This document shows, piece after piece, positions 37,912 through 47,343 of a DNA stretch of 64,000 bases. Source of the stretch: Winogradskyella algicola (lineage in GTDB: Bacteria; Bacteroidota; Bacteroidia; Flavobacteriales; Flavobacteriaceae); NCBI RefSeq assembly GCF_005869935.1, contig NZ_SZQF01000002.1:186001-250000 (forward strand), written 5' to 3'. The notes under the pieces are model-generated. The model was not told the origin of the DNA. It did no database searches and was given only the letters and a program-made list of their open reading frames with translations. The position numbers and the translations under genes were made by a program. The number at the start of each line of letters is the position of its first letter. Position 1 is the stretch's first letter.

Positions 37912-38904
37912 ATGAAAAAAATAATCCTTTTACTCGCTGTTCTTGTTAGTTTTTCTTGTAAAGAAGAGCAACAGAAAAAAGACAGCACGTTGGTAAAATT
38001 ATCAGGGCCTGTTTTCGGAACAGGATTTACTATTCAATATGCTGATAATGAGAATACAGATTTTTCAAAAGAAATAGATAGCTTGTTTAATGAGGTAAAC
38101 AATTCACTATCAACATATATTCCTAATTCTGATATTTCTAAATTAAACCGAAATAAAATAAGTGAAGTAGATCATTATTTCGTTGAAGTTTTTAATACTT
38201 CGAAATCTATTTACGAAAAAACCGAAGGTGTTTTTGACCCAACTATAGGCAATGTTGTTAACGCATGGAATTTTGGTGCTGAAACCAATAAATTTTTAAC
38301 CGACAGCACTACAATTGATAGTTTGATGCAGTTTGTAGGTTTTAACAAAATAAAACTTACAAACAATATCATTAGTAAACCTCCCTCTACTTATTTAGAG
38401 TTTAATGCCATTGCTAAAGGTTACGGTGTAGATGTAATCGCAGAATTTTTAGAATCGAAAAATATAGTAAATTACCTAGTTGAAATAGGTGGGGAAATAC
38501 GAGCAAAAGGAAAAAATATTCAAAAAAAATCACCATGGAAAGTTGGCTTAGACGAACCTCGTTTTGATGGAGAACAATCTGTATTTAAAGCCATTGAATT
38601 AAGAGATGAAGCTATGGCTACTTCTGGTACATACCGAAAATTTAAAATCGATGAAAACGGAAACAAATATGCCCATATCATTGATACTAAAACTGGGTAT
38701 CCAACTAAAACAAGTATTCTGAGTGTCTCTGTAATTGCAGGCGATTGTATGACTGCAGACGGCTATGCAACTGCTTTTCAGGCTATGGGAATTGAAAAAG
38801 TTTCTGAGTTTTTAAAATCACATCCAGAACTTAAGGTTTACTTTATTTATGAAGACAAAGACCAAGCATTAAAAACCTTAAACCTTAATAGTTTTCCTGA
38901 ATAA
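37912..38904 (+). CDS. apbE: FAD:protein FMN transferase ApbE (lipoprotein)
   Basis: A 330-residue lipoprotein (lipobox SFSC, Cys at about 16) that moves FMN from FAD onto a Thr or Ser of target proteins such as Nqr and Rnf subunits in the periplasm. Family motifs visible are FGTGFTIQYAD, VDHYFVEVFNTSKSIYEKTEGVFDPTIG, LEFNAIAKGYGVDVIAEFL, EIGGEIRAKGKN, TSGTYRKF and HIIDTKTGYPT. It is preceded by the short conserved gene 2 nt upstream and followed by a terminator. Confidence 0.95.
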   Translation: MKKIILLLAVLVSFSCKEEQQKKDSTLVKLSGPVFGTGFTIQYADNENTDFSKEIDSLFNEVNNSLSTYIPNSDISKLNRNKISEVDHYFVEVFNTSKSIYEKTEGVFDPTIGNVVNAWNFGAETNKFLTDSTTIDSLMQFVGFNKIKLTNNIISKPPSTYLEFNAIAKGYGVDVIAEFLESKNIVNYLVEIGGEIRAKGKNIQKKSPWKVGLDEPRFDGEQSVFKAIELRDEAMATSGTYRKFKIDENGNKYAHIIDTKTGYPTKTSILSVSVIAGDCMTADGYATAFQAMGIEKVSEFLKSHPELKVYFIYEDKDQALKTLNLNSFPE

Positions 38905-38968
38905 TATATGTGACCAATACATTATAAGTGTGTCTTATAATTGCTATTAACTACTATTAATATAGTTG

Positions 38969-39007
38969 AGCCGTACCTTTTGTTCGTTTTTAGGTGCGGC
39001 TTTTTTA
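38969..39007 (+). terminator. terminator after apbE
   Basis: A 10-bp stem (AGCCGTACCT / AGGTGCGGCT, one G-T pair) with a T-rich tail. Confidence 0.85.
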
Positions 39008-39011
39008 TTTA

Positions 39012-39051
39012 ATTTAAAAAAGCCCAGCAAACTAGGAGTTTATCGGGCTTT
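39012..39051 (-). terminator. terminator after the T9SS protein gene
   Basis: On the minus strand AAAGCCC (39045-39051) and GGGCTTT (39019-39025) form a 7-bp stem around a 19-nt loop, followed by T's. It is distinct from the apbE terminator. Confidence 0.7.
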
Positions 39052-39082
39052 CTCTATTAACTAAACTAAAAACTATCCTTAT

Positions 39083-41932
39083 TCATAGCTTCACTATCTT
39101 TTTTGTAATGACGCTAGAGTTATCAATAAATAATTGAATAAAATAAATACCACTATTTAAGTTTCTAATATCAATAGTAGTAGTACTTTGTTCCTTATTC
39201 AAAAATTCTTTACCATTAATGTCAAAAATTCTAAGTTGTAAAACCTTATTATTAGTAGCAATATTCAGAAAATCGGTAGTTGGATTTGGATAGATTTTTA
39301 TATCAGTATTGGATGTATTATTTAAACCATTACTGCTCAATGGTATTGAGTTAAACTCATAAGCTCCCATATCAACATTAGTACTAAATATACGTTGATT
39401 ATTTAAGAGATCTGTGATACTATTAGCGGGCACTAAAGAATTATTACCTGCATCTATGGCTGGTGAGCCATTTATAATAGAATATTGATGGTTTGAATTA
39501 GCAGCTAATGCGAATAAAGGATCCTGGGTTATGATATTATTAACCGTAGCATTAGAGTTACCTGTGATATTGCTAAAGAAAAAAGCATCTAAACAATACC
39601 TTACATCCCAGCTGCCAGATGAGAAATTTAGGCTTCCAACTGCGTTGGCCAAACTAGTTGAAGATGATGAACTATTTAGGTTTTCCCAGAAAATAGAATT
39701 ATAAACATTGGTACTAGCAGAACCACTTATTTGACCAATGGCCACTGTAGTTCTTTGTGATTGAGCTAATATTGTCCCGCCATCTGTATTAGCGGCAAAG
39801 GTATTATTTACCAATAATGTGTTCAATGTTGCGGAACTATTGTTAACCGCAGCGTATAAGCTACTTCCTGCTCTGCCTTGTACATTCCCAATGTCTGCAG
39901 CGAGATTGAACTCAAAAATACTGTTGATTATCTCAATGTTATAATTACCAGAATTTGTAATGCTAAAAAATAATGCGCCGCCGTTTCTACTGTAGTTCCT
40001 TGCAAAACGGCAACCATATATGTTTAGTTGAGCACTGTTGTTAGGTGACCATGAAATGGCACCACCTGTATTTCTAGAAATATTATCGGCTACTATGACT
40101 TTATTTAGGGTTAACTCAGTAACACTTTCATCTACAAGAATGGCACCACCAGATTGTGTGGATGTCCCAGAGTTCGCGTGTCCGCCTTTTATAAAAACAG
40201 AATCAAACACCACACCAGAACCGTTGCCTGTAATTTCAATAACATTGAATGCGTTGTCGTTAATACGCACTGCACTAAAATAATTTAGACTGCTACCATT
40301 GTCGTCACCAAAATTGTCGCCATCAATATAGGTTATATTTGTACCATAAATACGTTCAGATAACTGGGTTTCTGTGCCTGCAAAACCACCATAAATTTCT
40401 ATTTCTGGTGTGTCTACAATAAAGGATTCTGTTCTAAATCCTGTTGGTGATGGCCTGTATGTGCCTTCAGCTATCCATATTTGCCCTTGAAACGCGACAG
40501 CATTTAATGCAGAATGCAGATCTGTAAAAGCATCTACCCAACTACTACCATCATTTGCGCCAGTGGCATCTTGGTCTACGTAGACTATGGTACCCGGCGG
40601 AATTGGCGTGGCTTCATAAGCACCTCTATCTACTGTAAAACCTTGATTTCTTGTATTGTGTTCTACATCTAAACTACCAAAAGGTGCATTGGCATTACCA
40701 GTATCTCTAGCTGGTGATGCACCTGCTAAACTAAAGTCATTATTATTGGGATTTACAAATTGAGGATTTGATGTATTTACAGCTGTCCAAGTATGCCCTG
40801 CACTTGTTAGAGTATTTGCAAAACCACCTTCATCTGTTGAATTCGAGATATTAAAAAATGGAAACGCAGTTGAGTTATTGAATCCTAAACCTGGCAAAGG
40901 ATTTCCATTGAATAAAGTGTTATTGTAAAATATACTATTATAAATAAAGAACGTTTGACCATTTGTAGCTGGTGAGCTAACAGTTAAGGTAGTACGATGA
41001 TTAATAGCATTTTGAGGACCATTATGAAATGTACCATTTTCGATATTGAATGCACTGGTATTGTTAGTCCAATCCGCTGTGTAATTTCCCACTGAACTAA
41101 AAAAACAAGAACTTCCAGAGGTTCCTGGATCTCCAATATTTCTTGTTTCGTTTCTTATAAATAAACTGTTTCTGACGCTAAAGTTCAATGCATCATTACT
41201 GTTATGCGTATAGTGAATTCCAGCACCTTCTCTGGTGAGGTTTTCAATAAACTGACAACGGTTGACCTCAAATGTTCTTTGGGTGCCATTGCCACCTCCT
41301 AGATTAAGATAAATTCCAGCACCTCTATTCCTTGCTACATTTCTGTAAATTTTACAATCGGTAACTGTTAAATCTGTTGAGCCAACTCTAATACCCGCAC
41401 CATCTGTATTATTAGCCGCGTTAGAGTGGCCACCTGTAATTGTCAACCTGTCAAGTACAATGCCATCAGAAAGGGATAGAATTTGTAAAACACGATAACT
41501 ATTATCTAACCGTGTAGGTTCAAAATAATCAATGTTGGCATTGTCGTCACCATTTAAATCACCCGAAAGAATAGTTTCGTTCTGTCCATAGATACGCTGG
41601 CTCAATTGGGTTTCATTACCTGCAAATCCACCATAGATTCTGACATTAGGTTGAGAAATTAAGAAAGTACTAAACCTCGACCCGCCTGGAACATCTGGTT
41701 TGTACGTTCCACCAGCAATCCAAATATCTGTATTCTGTGTTGCGGCTGTTAAAGCAGATTCTAATAAAATAAAAGCATCTGCCCAACTGGTACCATCATT
41801 GTTTCCTGTGGCATTCTGATTTACATAAATTGTGTTTTGTGCACTACAAAGTCCTAAGAAAAATAAGCTTAGGACAATGAGTAATTTTGATTTACGCACA
41901 GCTTGTGCGTAATAAATTGTAATGTTCCTCAT
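39083..41932 (-). CDS. large secreted beta-helix protein with T9SS sorting domain, internally duplicated
   Basis: A 949-residue secreted protein. A signal peptide (about 1-32) is followed by two homologous halves, each starting with a (V)NQNATG/(V)DQDATG-type phrase, IWIAGGTYKPD or IWIAEGTYRPS, and IYGGFAGxETQLSxRIYG. The second copy begins near residue 448. Asn-rich strand repeats between are typical of right-handed parallel beta-helices. The C-terminus (about 878-949) is a type A T9SS sorting domain (IKIYPNPTTDFLNI ... GIYFIQLF). It should be exported through the type IX system and attached to or released from the surface. Ligand unknown. Confidence 0.9.
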   Translation of the reverse strand: MRNITIYYAQAVRKSKLLIVLSLFFLGLCSAQNTIYVNQNATGNNDGTSWADAFILLESALTAATQNTDIWIAGGTYKPDVPGGSRFSTFLISQPNVRIYGGFAGNETQLSQRIYGQNETILSGDLNGDDNANIDYFEPTRLDNSYRVLQILSLSDGIVLDRLTITGGHSNAANNTDGAGIRVGSTDLTVTDCKIYRNVARNRGAGIYLNLGGGNGTQRTFEVNRCQFIENLTREGAGIHYTHNSNDALNFSVRNSLFIRNETRNIGDPGTSGSSCFFSSVGNYTADWTNNTSAFNIENGTFHNGPQNAINHRTTLTVSSPATNGQTFFIYNSIFYNNTLFNGNPLPGLGFNNSTAFPFFNISNSTDEGGFANTLTSAGHTWTAVNTSNPQFVNPNNNDFSLAGASPARDTGNANAPFGSLDVEHNTRNQGFTVDRGAYEATPIPPGTIVYVDQDATGANDGSSWVDAFTDLHSALNAVAFQGQIWIAEGTYRPSPTGFRTESFIVDTPEIEIYGGFAGTETQLSERIYGTNITYIDGDNFGDDNGSSLNYFSAVRINDNAFNVIEITGNGSGVVFDSVFIKGGHANSGTSTQSGGAILVDESVTELTLNKVIVADNISRNTGGAISWSPNNSAQLNIYGCRFARNYSRNGGALFFSITNSGNYNIEIINSIFEFNLAADIGNVQGRAGSSLYAAVNNSSATLNTLLVNNTFAANTDGGTILAQSQRTTVAIGQISGSASTNVYNSIFWENLNSSSSSTSLANAVGSLNFSSGSWDVRYCLDAFFFSNITGNSNATVNNIITQDPLFALAANSNHQYSIINGSPAIDAGNNSLVPANSITDLLNNQRIFSTNVDMGAYEFNSIPLSSNGLNNTSNTDIKIYPNPTTDFLNIATNNKVLQLRIFDINGKEFLNKEQSTTTIDIRNLNSGIYFIQLFIDNSSVITKKIVKL

Positions 41933-42133
41933 AACTAGGTTAAATTTTATTTTTAGAACACAAATATGTTCATTTACACTAGTGATATTCTTATTGAATT
42001 TCTGAAATGACGTTCTGGACTTCTAAATGAATCAAGCTATATTTAGGCTTTAAAAACTGTAACTGACAATTCAGAAATTATGACTTCAGATTTGATGTGG
42101 TTTATGGTATTTTTAAATTCTTTAAATCGCCTT

Positions 42134-44002
42134 ATGCTAAAAATGATACTAAATGCTGTTCTTCTTTTTCTTATTGGTATTCAAGCCGCAAGTGCACAAA
42201 TTGTGGATTTAGATAGCTTGCTTGTCGAAATAAATAAGCCACAATTAGAAAAAACTAAAAAGGTAGATTTGCTTAATTTGCTTTCGGCACAGTACACGGC
42301 AAAGGATATTTCAAATAACGATAGTGTGCTTAAAGAAGCCATTAATCTGAGCAAGTCTACCGGCTATAATGAAGGGCTAATTGACGCTTTAAACAATTAT
42401 GGTGCGTATTTTTACCAAACTGGTAAGTATGAAGAAGCGTTAAGATTTTCGTTGCAATCCAAAAGTATTCAGGATAGTTTAGATACCAATTACGGACAGA
42501 TAAGGACGATTAACAATTTAGGTCGTATCTACGATTTAATGAATGAACCAGAAAAAGCCATTGAGAACTACGACTTAAGCTTAAAATTGTTAAAAACCGA
42601 AAATCCCAACCATCCGCAATTACCAGCAACACATTTTTATTTGGGCAGTGCACTTGAACAGCTCACAAATTACGATGAGGCAGCATTTCATTATAAAGCA
42701 GCAAAGAGTATCGCCAAACGTGAAGGTTATAAAGTAGGTATTGCCATAGCAGAAGGCTCTTTGGGACGCGTTTACACTAAGAGTAAACGATTTAAGGATG
42801 CCATAAGGTCTTTGAACAATGCTCTTGATTATTTTACGGAAACCAATCAAAAAACCAACCAAGCACATACATATTTGAACTTGGCAGAAGTTTATGCTGG
42901 TTTAAAGGACTTCAAAAAAGCCATTGATTACAATAATAAGGCTCTAGAAATATACGAAGCACAAGGCACCAATTTTAGGCAATTGCGCTACGTATACTCT
43001 AACCAAAGCGAGTATTACAGTAACATTCAGGATTATAAACGCTCATCTGAGTATTTAAAAAAATCATACGAGGTTAAGGACAGTGTCTTTTCTGAAGAAC
43101 AGATGAAGACCATAGAAGATTTAAGAACTAAATACGATACAGAAAAAGCGATTAACCTTAAGGAAATAGCCGAACAGGAAGCCAAGATTGCAAAGACTGA
43201 AGCCAAGCAGAATCAACTCTATTTCATAGCAAGTAGTGTAGTCTTACTATTATTGTTATTTACATTTCTAACGTATTTTAAACAACAACAGACTAAAAGA
43301 AAAAAAGAGCTTATTGCTTCAGAGTTAAAAGCAGCACAGAAACAATTGGCCTTAGAAAAGCAATACAGAAACTCTGAGCTAAAGGCACTTAAATCACAAA
43401 TGAATCCACATTTCGTGTTCAATGCTTTGAATTCCATTCAAGATTATATTTTATCGAACGAGCGCAATTTGGCAAGTGATTATTTGGGTAAATTCTCGGA
43501 TTTGGTAAGGCGTTATCTAAAATTTAGTGACGAATTGTCTATTACGCTTAGCGACGAGATAGCGAGTTTAAAACTATATTTAGAGTTAGAGCAGTTGCGT
43601 TTTGAAGACTATTTACAAACGGATATTATTGTAGACGAAGTTTTAGATATGGACAACACTAAAATTCCTACTATGCTTGTTCAACCTTATGTAGAAAATG
43701 CCATAAAGCATGGACTTCTACATAAAAAAGGTACCTGTATACTGACGGTTCAGTTTTTGAATTTTGACAAAAATTTTGTGCAATGTATCATAGAGGATAA
43801 CGGAATAGGCAGAAAAAAAGCCAATGAGATCAAAGCTAAACAATTGAGATTTCATAAGTCCTTTGCCCTGAAAGCCAACCAAAGTCGATTAGAACTTTTG
43901 AACTACAAGTCTAAGCATAAAATTGGCGTGCAAATTGAAGACTTGGGTGATACAGAAGACCCAAAAGGTACACGTGCAACCATCAATATTCCCATACAGT
44001 AA
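42134..44002 (+). CDS. TPR sensor histidine kinase (LytS/YehU type)
   Basis: A 622-residue sensor kinase from ATG 42134, chosen because it gives a clean signal peptide (ILNAVLLFLIGIQAASAQ); an in-frame ATG at 42080 would add 18 residues. Several tetratricopeptide units fill the periplasmic half (about 50-330), with a coiled region and one membrane helix (about 364-382). The His_kinase domain has the phospho-acceptor in QMNPHFVFNALNSIQ (His426), and the ATP-binding N-box reads LVQPYVENAIKHGLL. It overlaps the LytTR regulator gene by one base. Confidence 0.92.
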   Translation: MLKMILNAVLLFLIGIQAASAQIVDLDSLLVEINKPQLEKTKKVDLLNLLSAQYTAKDISNNDSVLKEAINLSKSTGYNEGLIDALNNYGAYFYQTGKYEEALRFSLQSKSIQDSLDTNYGQIRTINNLGRIYDLMNEPEKAIENYDLSLKLLKTENPNHPQLPATHFYLGSALEQLTNYDEAAFHYKAAKSIAKREGYKVGIAIAEGSLGRVYTKSKRFKDAIRSLNNALDYFTETNQKTNQAHTYLNLAEVYAGLKDFKKAIDYNNKALEIYEAQGTNFRQLRYVYSNQSEYYSNIQDYKRSSEYLKKSYEVKDSVFSEEQMKTIEDLRTKYDTEKAINLKEIAEQEAKIAKTEAKQNQLYFIASSVVLLLLLFTFLTYFKQQQTKRKKELIASELKAAQKQLALEKQYRNSELKALKSQMNPHFVFNALNSIQDYILSNERNLASDYLGKFSDLVRRYLKFSDELSITLSDEIASLKLYLELEQLRFEDYLQTDIIVDEVLDMDNTKIPTMLVQPYVENAIKHGLLHKKGTCILTVQFLNFDKNFVQCIIEDNGIGRKKANEIKAKQLRFHKSFALKANQSRLELLNYKSKHKIGVQIEDLGDTEDPKGTRATINIPIQ

Positions 44003-44751
44003 TGACAGCATTAATAATAGACGACGAAAAAAGAGCAAGACACGTTCTTAGACTTTTAATTGAAGAAAACTGTCCTAAAATAACAACTATTTTTGAAGCA
44101 GACAACCTGTTGCAAGGTGTTGAGCTTATTAAATCTGAAACACCTACTATTGTATTCTTAGACATTGAAATGCCTGAACATTCTGGTTTAGAAATTTTAG
44201 ATTTTATTGAAAAAGAGGTATTTAATTTTGAAGTCATATTTACTACAGCCTATAGTGAATATGCCATACAAGCCTTTCAGCTATCTGCTATAGACTATTT
44301 GTTAAAACCAGTGCGCGCGTACCAAATTAAGCAAGCAGTTGATAAGGCCTTGAAATTTACTGGCAAGTCACAGACCAATAGAAAGTTAGAAGAACTTAAG
44401 GCTTCTTTAGAAAAATCATCTTTTGATAAGATTGCCTTACCTGTAGCAGATGGTATTATTTTTTTAAAATTCGATAATATCATCTGTATGAATGCGGATG
44501 GCATGTACACAAAAATTTTCACCTCAAATACAGAGGACTTTCTAATTAGTAAGCCATTACGCTATTTTGTTGAACTTCTTGAAAATCAAACTACATTTTA
44601 CAAGCCTCATCGATCTCATTTTATCAATCTTAAATATATAAAGTCTTATATTAAAAGGGATGGCGGCTATATTGTTATGGATAATGATGAAACGATCTCA
44701 TTAGCAAAGGATAAGCGCGAGGAATTCTTGAGTATTGTCAATGGACTGTAA
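44002..44751 (+). CDS. LytTR-family response regulator
   Basis: A 249-residue regulator: receiver domain (1-120) with acidic pocket IIDDE, phospho-acceptor Asp54 in VFLDIEMPEHSG, and a conserved TTAYSEYAIQAF then LLKPV region. A C-terminal LytTR DNA-binding domain follows (about 145-249, FYKPHRSHFINLKYIKSYI). It pairs with the upstream TPR kinase in a two-gene operon. Targets are unknown. Confidence 0.95.
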   Translation: MTALIIDDEKRARHVLRLLIEENCPKITTIFEADNLLQGVELIKSETPTIVFLDIEMPEHSGLEILDFIEKEVFNFEVIFTTAYSEYAIQAFQLSAIDYLLKPVRAYQIKQAVDKALKFTGKSQTNRKLEELKASLEKSSFDKIALPVADGIIFLKFDNIICMNADGMYTKIFTSNTEDFLISKPLRYFVELLENQTTFYKPHRSHFINLKYIKSYIKRDGGYIVMDNDETISLAKDKREEFLSIVNGL

Positions 44752-44836
44752 GCAGAAAAGCATGTATTTTTTAAGGCAAAATAAACTTGAAGTATTCTTA
44801 GTACTTTTCTACACAATTATTCTTTCTCTTTTTTTT

Positions 44837-45604
44837 CTATAATTTAAAAACCAAAGGAATGATTTCGCCTTTGGCTAAACGAAATTTATCTATCTCAGAA
44901 TCTGATAAAGTGGCAGTATAATCTACTTCTTCAACTTCAAAACCTACGCTTCTCAGTTTATCAAAGTAATCTCGACCATAGATTCTAACATGGTCGTATT
45001 GTCCAAATATTCTAGCACGCTCTTCTTTATCCGTTATTGTATCATCCTCAAAAGTAGTTTCTCTATTTAAATCTTGAGGTATTTGAAATATTCCAAAACC
45101 ACCTGATTTCATTACACGATATAACTCTTGCATAGCCTTAGTATCATCTGGTATATGCTCTAACACATGATTACAAAAAATGACATCATAACTATCATCT
45201 TCAAAGGGAAGATTACAAATATCGGCCTTTACATCTGCAATGGGAGATAGCAGATCTGTAGTAGTATAATCTACATGCTTTAGTTTTCTAAACCGTTTTA
45301 AAAAACATTGCTCCGGAGCAAAATGAAGAACCTTATATCCTTTAGAAAAAAAGTCGGTTTCATTTTTTAGATACAACCAAAATAGGCGATGTCTCTCTAG
45401 AGATAGTGTGGAGGGAGATAAAACATTTGGCCTTTGTTTTCCGTAACCATAAGGCAAGAAAGTTTTAAAACCTTTACCGTCTATCGGATCTATATATTTA
45501 CTTCCTTGCAAAAAAAAGGCTAAGAGTGGTCTAACCACATAGCTTAACCTTATTAACAAAGGTCTAGGGAAAAGATTTAGAAAAAACTTAAAAATTGTTT
45601 TCAT
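44837..45604 (-). CDS. class I SAM-dependent methyltransferase
   Basis: A 255-residue Rossmann-fold methyltransferase. The core shows VLHFAPEQCFLKRF (SAM loop region), TTDLLSPIADVKADICNLPF and DVIFCNHVLEHIPDDTKAMQELYRVMKSGG. Some polar variation in the first glycine loop is present (APEQ in place of GxGxG). The N-terminus is basic and hydrophobic, as in sugar- or lipid-linked methyltransferases. The substrate is unknown. It is 3 nt downstream of the DUF3050 gene. Confidence 0.9.
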   Translation of the reverse strand: MKTIFKFFLNLFPRPLLIRLSYVVRPLLAFFLQGSKYIDPIDGKGFKTFLPYGYGKQRPNVLSPSTLSLERHRLFWLYLKNETDFFSKGYKVLHFAPEQCFLKRFRKLKHVDYTTTDLLSPIADVKADICNLPFEDDSYDVIFCNHVLEHIPDDTKAMQELYRVMKSGGFGIFQIPQDLNRETTFEDDTITDKEERARIFGQYDHVRIYGRDYFDKLRSVGFEVEEVDYTATLSDSEIDKFRLAKGEIIPLVFKL

Positions 45605-45607
45605 TAG

Positions 45608-46393
45608 CTATGATACTTGTTCAATAGCTTGGCTTTCTGTTATGGAGTTGTAAATACCATCCCAAAGTGCAATTCTGTGTTGTAATGCCTGTTTTGAGAT
45701 TTCTAAGGCTTCATTCCACTTATTAGAATCCTCACCGCAAAGACCCTCTATCATTTTTAAAGCCAAAGGACCATGCTCATCGCCATCTAACTCAATATGT
45801 CTGTTTAAGTAGTAAGTCAATTTACTAAAAGAGGATTCCTTACTTTTTGACCTATTGATAATTTGAAAAAACATATCTGGTATAACATCCTCTCTTCCAA
45901 ACGTAAAGGCTGCTGCTATTTTATGATTTTGATTAGTCTCAATTACAGAAAATGTAAAGTTCACAAAATTTACTGTCTGTTGATTTAAAGATAACCTACT
46001 TAAAGCTTGTCTTACAGTTTTTCCTTTAGTTATGTCAGACAAAAATGATTGGATAGCCTTTGTATCTGCACCTATTTGACGCATCGCATCCAAATACATT
46101 TCAAAATGGCTCATTGGCACACCCAATTCATTAACATCGCTCTCTTCATCTAAGACAATTTCGTTAATGAAACGGGAGATTTTAGAATCGGATACTGGCA
46201 ACCAAGGCAAAGAAGTGTTCGTTAAATTGTTTTGTAATGCTTTTAACAAAGACATAAAATCCCAAACCGCGAACACATGTTGTTGCATAAAGGTTCTTAT
46301 ATCATCAACTGAATTTAAAGTACCATAAAGTTTATGGTTATTAAGCTCTTCTCTTAATAAAGTTAGTTCTTGCTCTAATTGGTTAATTCTCAT
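45608..46393 (-). CDS. DUF3050 domain protein
   Basis: A 261-residue all-helical protein with family features: HVFAVWDFMSLLKALQNNL near the start, YLDAMRQIGADTK and the late FYLNRHIELDGDEHG-like phrase (LNRHIELDGDEHGPLAL). The fold is probably related to heme-oxygenase/TENA-like helical bundles, and the conserved His and Glu could bind a metal. It lies 8 nt after map and 3 nt before the methyltransferase, so it is a middle operon gene. Confidence 0.85.
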   Translation of the reverse strand: MRINQLEQELTLLREELNNHKLYGTLNSVDDIRTFMQQHVFAVWDFMSLLKALQNNLTNTSLPWLPVSDSKISRFINEIVLDEESDVNELGVPMSHFEMYLDAMRQIGADTKAIQSFLSDITKGKTVRQALSRLSLNQQTVNFVNFTFSVIETNQNHKIAAAFTFGREDVIPDMFFQIINRSKSKESSFSKLTYYLNRHIELDGDEHGPLALKMIEGLCGEDSNKWNEALEISKQALQHRIALWDGIYNSITESQAIEQVS

Positions 46394-46401
46394 ATGAAAT
46401 T

Positions 46402-47220
46402 TTATAGTGAGAGCGCATTCTGTCTAAATCTATCTTCTTCATCAGTTGTTATACCTAAGGCCTCGTGTACGTAAGCAAAGGTTGAAAGAATTTCTGGCTT
46501 TCCATCTACGATGGCTACATCATGTTCAAAATGTACGCTCGGTTTTCCATCTTGTGTTACAATTGTCCAACCATCTTTTAGTTGTTTCACTTTGTGAGTG
46601 CCCATGTTAATCATAGGCTCAATAGCCACGACCATACCTTCTATAAACTTTTTACCTCGTCCGCGTCTACCATAGTTTGGCATTTCTGGGTCTTCATGCA
46701 TTTTACGACCAATACCATGACCTACCAACTCTCGTACCACACCATAACCCTCTGCTTCGCAATACTGCTGTATAGCATAACCAACATCTCCCACACGATT
46801 TCCTACTCTCAGTTGCTCTATACCTACGTATAAAGATGCCTTAGTGGTTTCAATTAATTTTTTTGTGTCTTCAGAAACATCACCAATTTCAAAAGTATAA
46901 GCATGGTCTCCATAAAAATCATTCATTAGTGCTCCACAATCTACAGATACGATATCACCATCTTTAAGGGGAATATCGGTTGGCAACCCATGCACCACAG
47001 CCTCATTAACACTACAAAGTAAAGTTGAAGGACAGTCGTATAAACCTTTAAATCCTGGTAACGCGCCATGATCTCGTATAAATTCTTCTGCAATAGCATC
47101 GAGGTGGTTTGTCGTAACTCCTTCCTTTATTTCTGTGGCAAGCATACCTAAAGTTTTAGATACAACAAGAGCACTTTGTCTCATTAACTCAATCTCTTCC
47201 TTTGTTTTTACAATAATCAT
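46402..47220 (-). CDS. map: type I methionyl aminopeptidase
   Basis: A 272-residue dinuclear-metal peptidase that removes the initiator Met from nascent proteins. Pita-bread fold ligands are visible: DGDIVSVDCGALMNDFYGDHAYTF (two Asp), GHGIGRKMHEDPEMPN (His) and AIEPMINMG (Glu). The C-terminal WTIVTQDGKPSVHFEHDVAI segment is typical of type I enzymes. It is first of a three-gene minus-strand unit. Confidence 0.97.
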   Translation of the reverse strand: MIIVKTKEEIELMRQSALVVSKTLGMLATEIKEGVTTNHLDAIAEEFIRDHGALPGFKGLYDCPSTLLCSVNEAVVHGLPTDIPLKDGDIVSVDCGALMNDFYGDHAYTFEIGDVSEDTKKLIETTKASLYVGIEQLRVGNRVGDVGYAIQQYCEAEGYGVVRELVGHGIGRKMHEDPEMPNYGRRGRGKKFIEGMVVAIEPMINMGTHKVKQLKDGWTIVTQDGKPSVHFEHDVAIVDGKPEILSTFAYVHEALGITTDEEDRFRQNALSL

Positions 47221-47239
47221 GGTCTCTTAAATTTGGTTG

Positions 47240-47247
47240 CAAAGATA
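47240..47247 (-). promoter_or_regulatory. candidate -7 box (TATCTTTG) of map
   Basis: On the minus strand TATCTTTG ends 19 nt before the map ATG. No convincing -33 TTTG is present. Confidence 0.4.
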
Positions 47248-47317
47248 ATTAATTATAACTATTAAATAATTTTAGAAAAACATGATAAAAGGCAGTTTTT
47301 CTTTACCTTTTGGGCTG

Positions 47318-47325
47318 TAAGTTTG
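47318..47325 (+). promoter_or_regulatory. candidate -7 box (TAAGTTTG) of the CoA-transferase gene
   Basis: TAAGTTTG ends 18 nt before the ATG at 47344. The -33 position is T-rich but lacks a clear TTTG. Confidence 0.38.
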
Positions 47326-47343
47326 TAACCTAAAATTTAAAAA

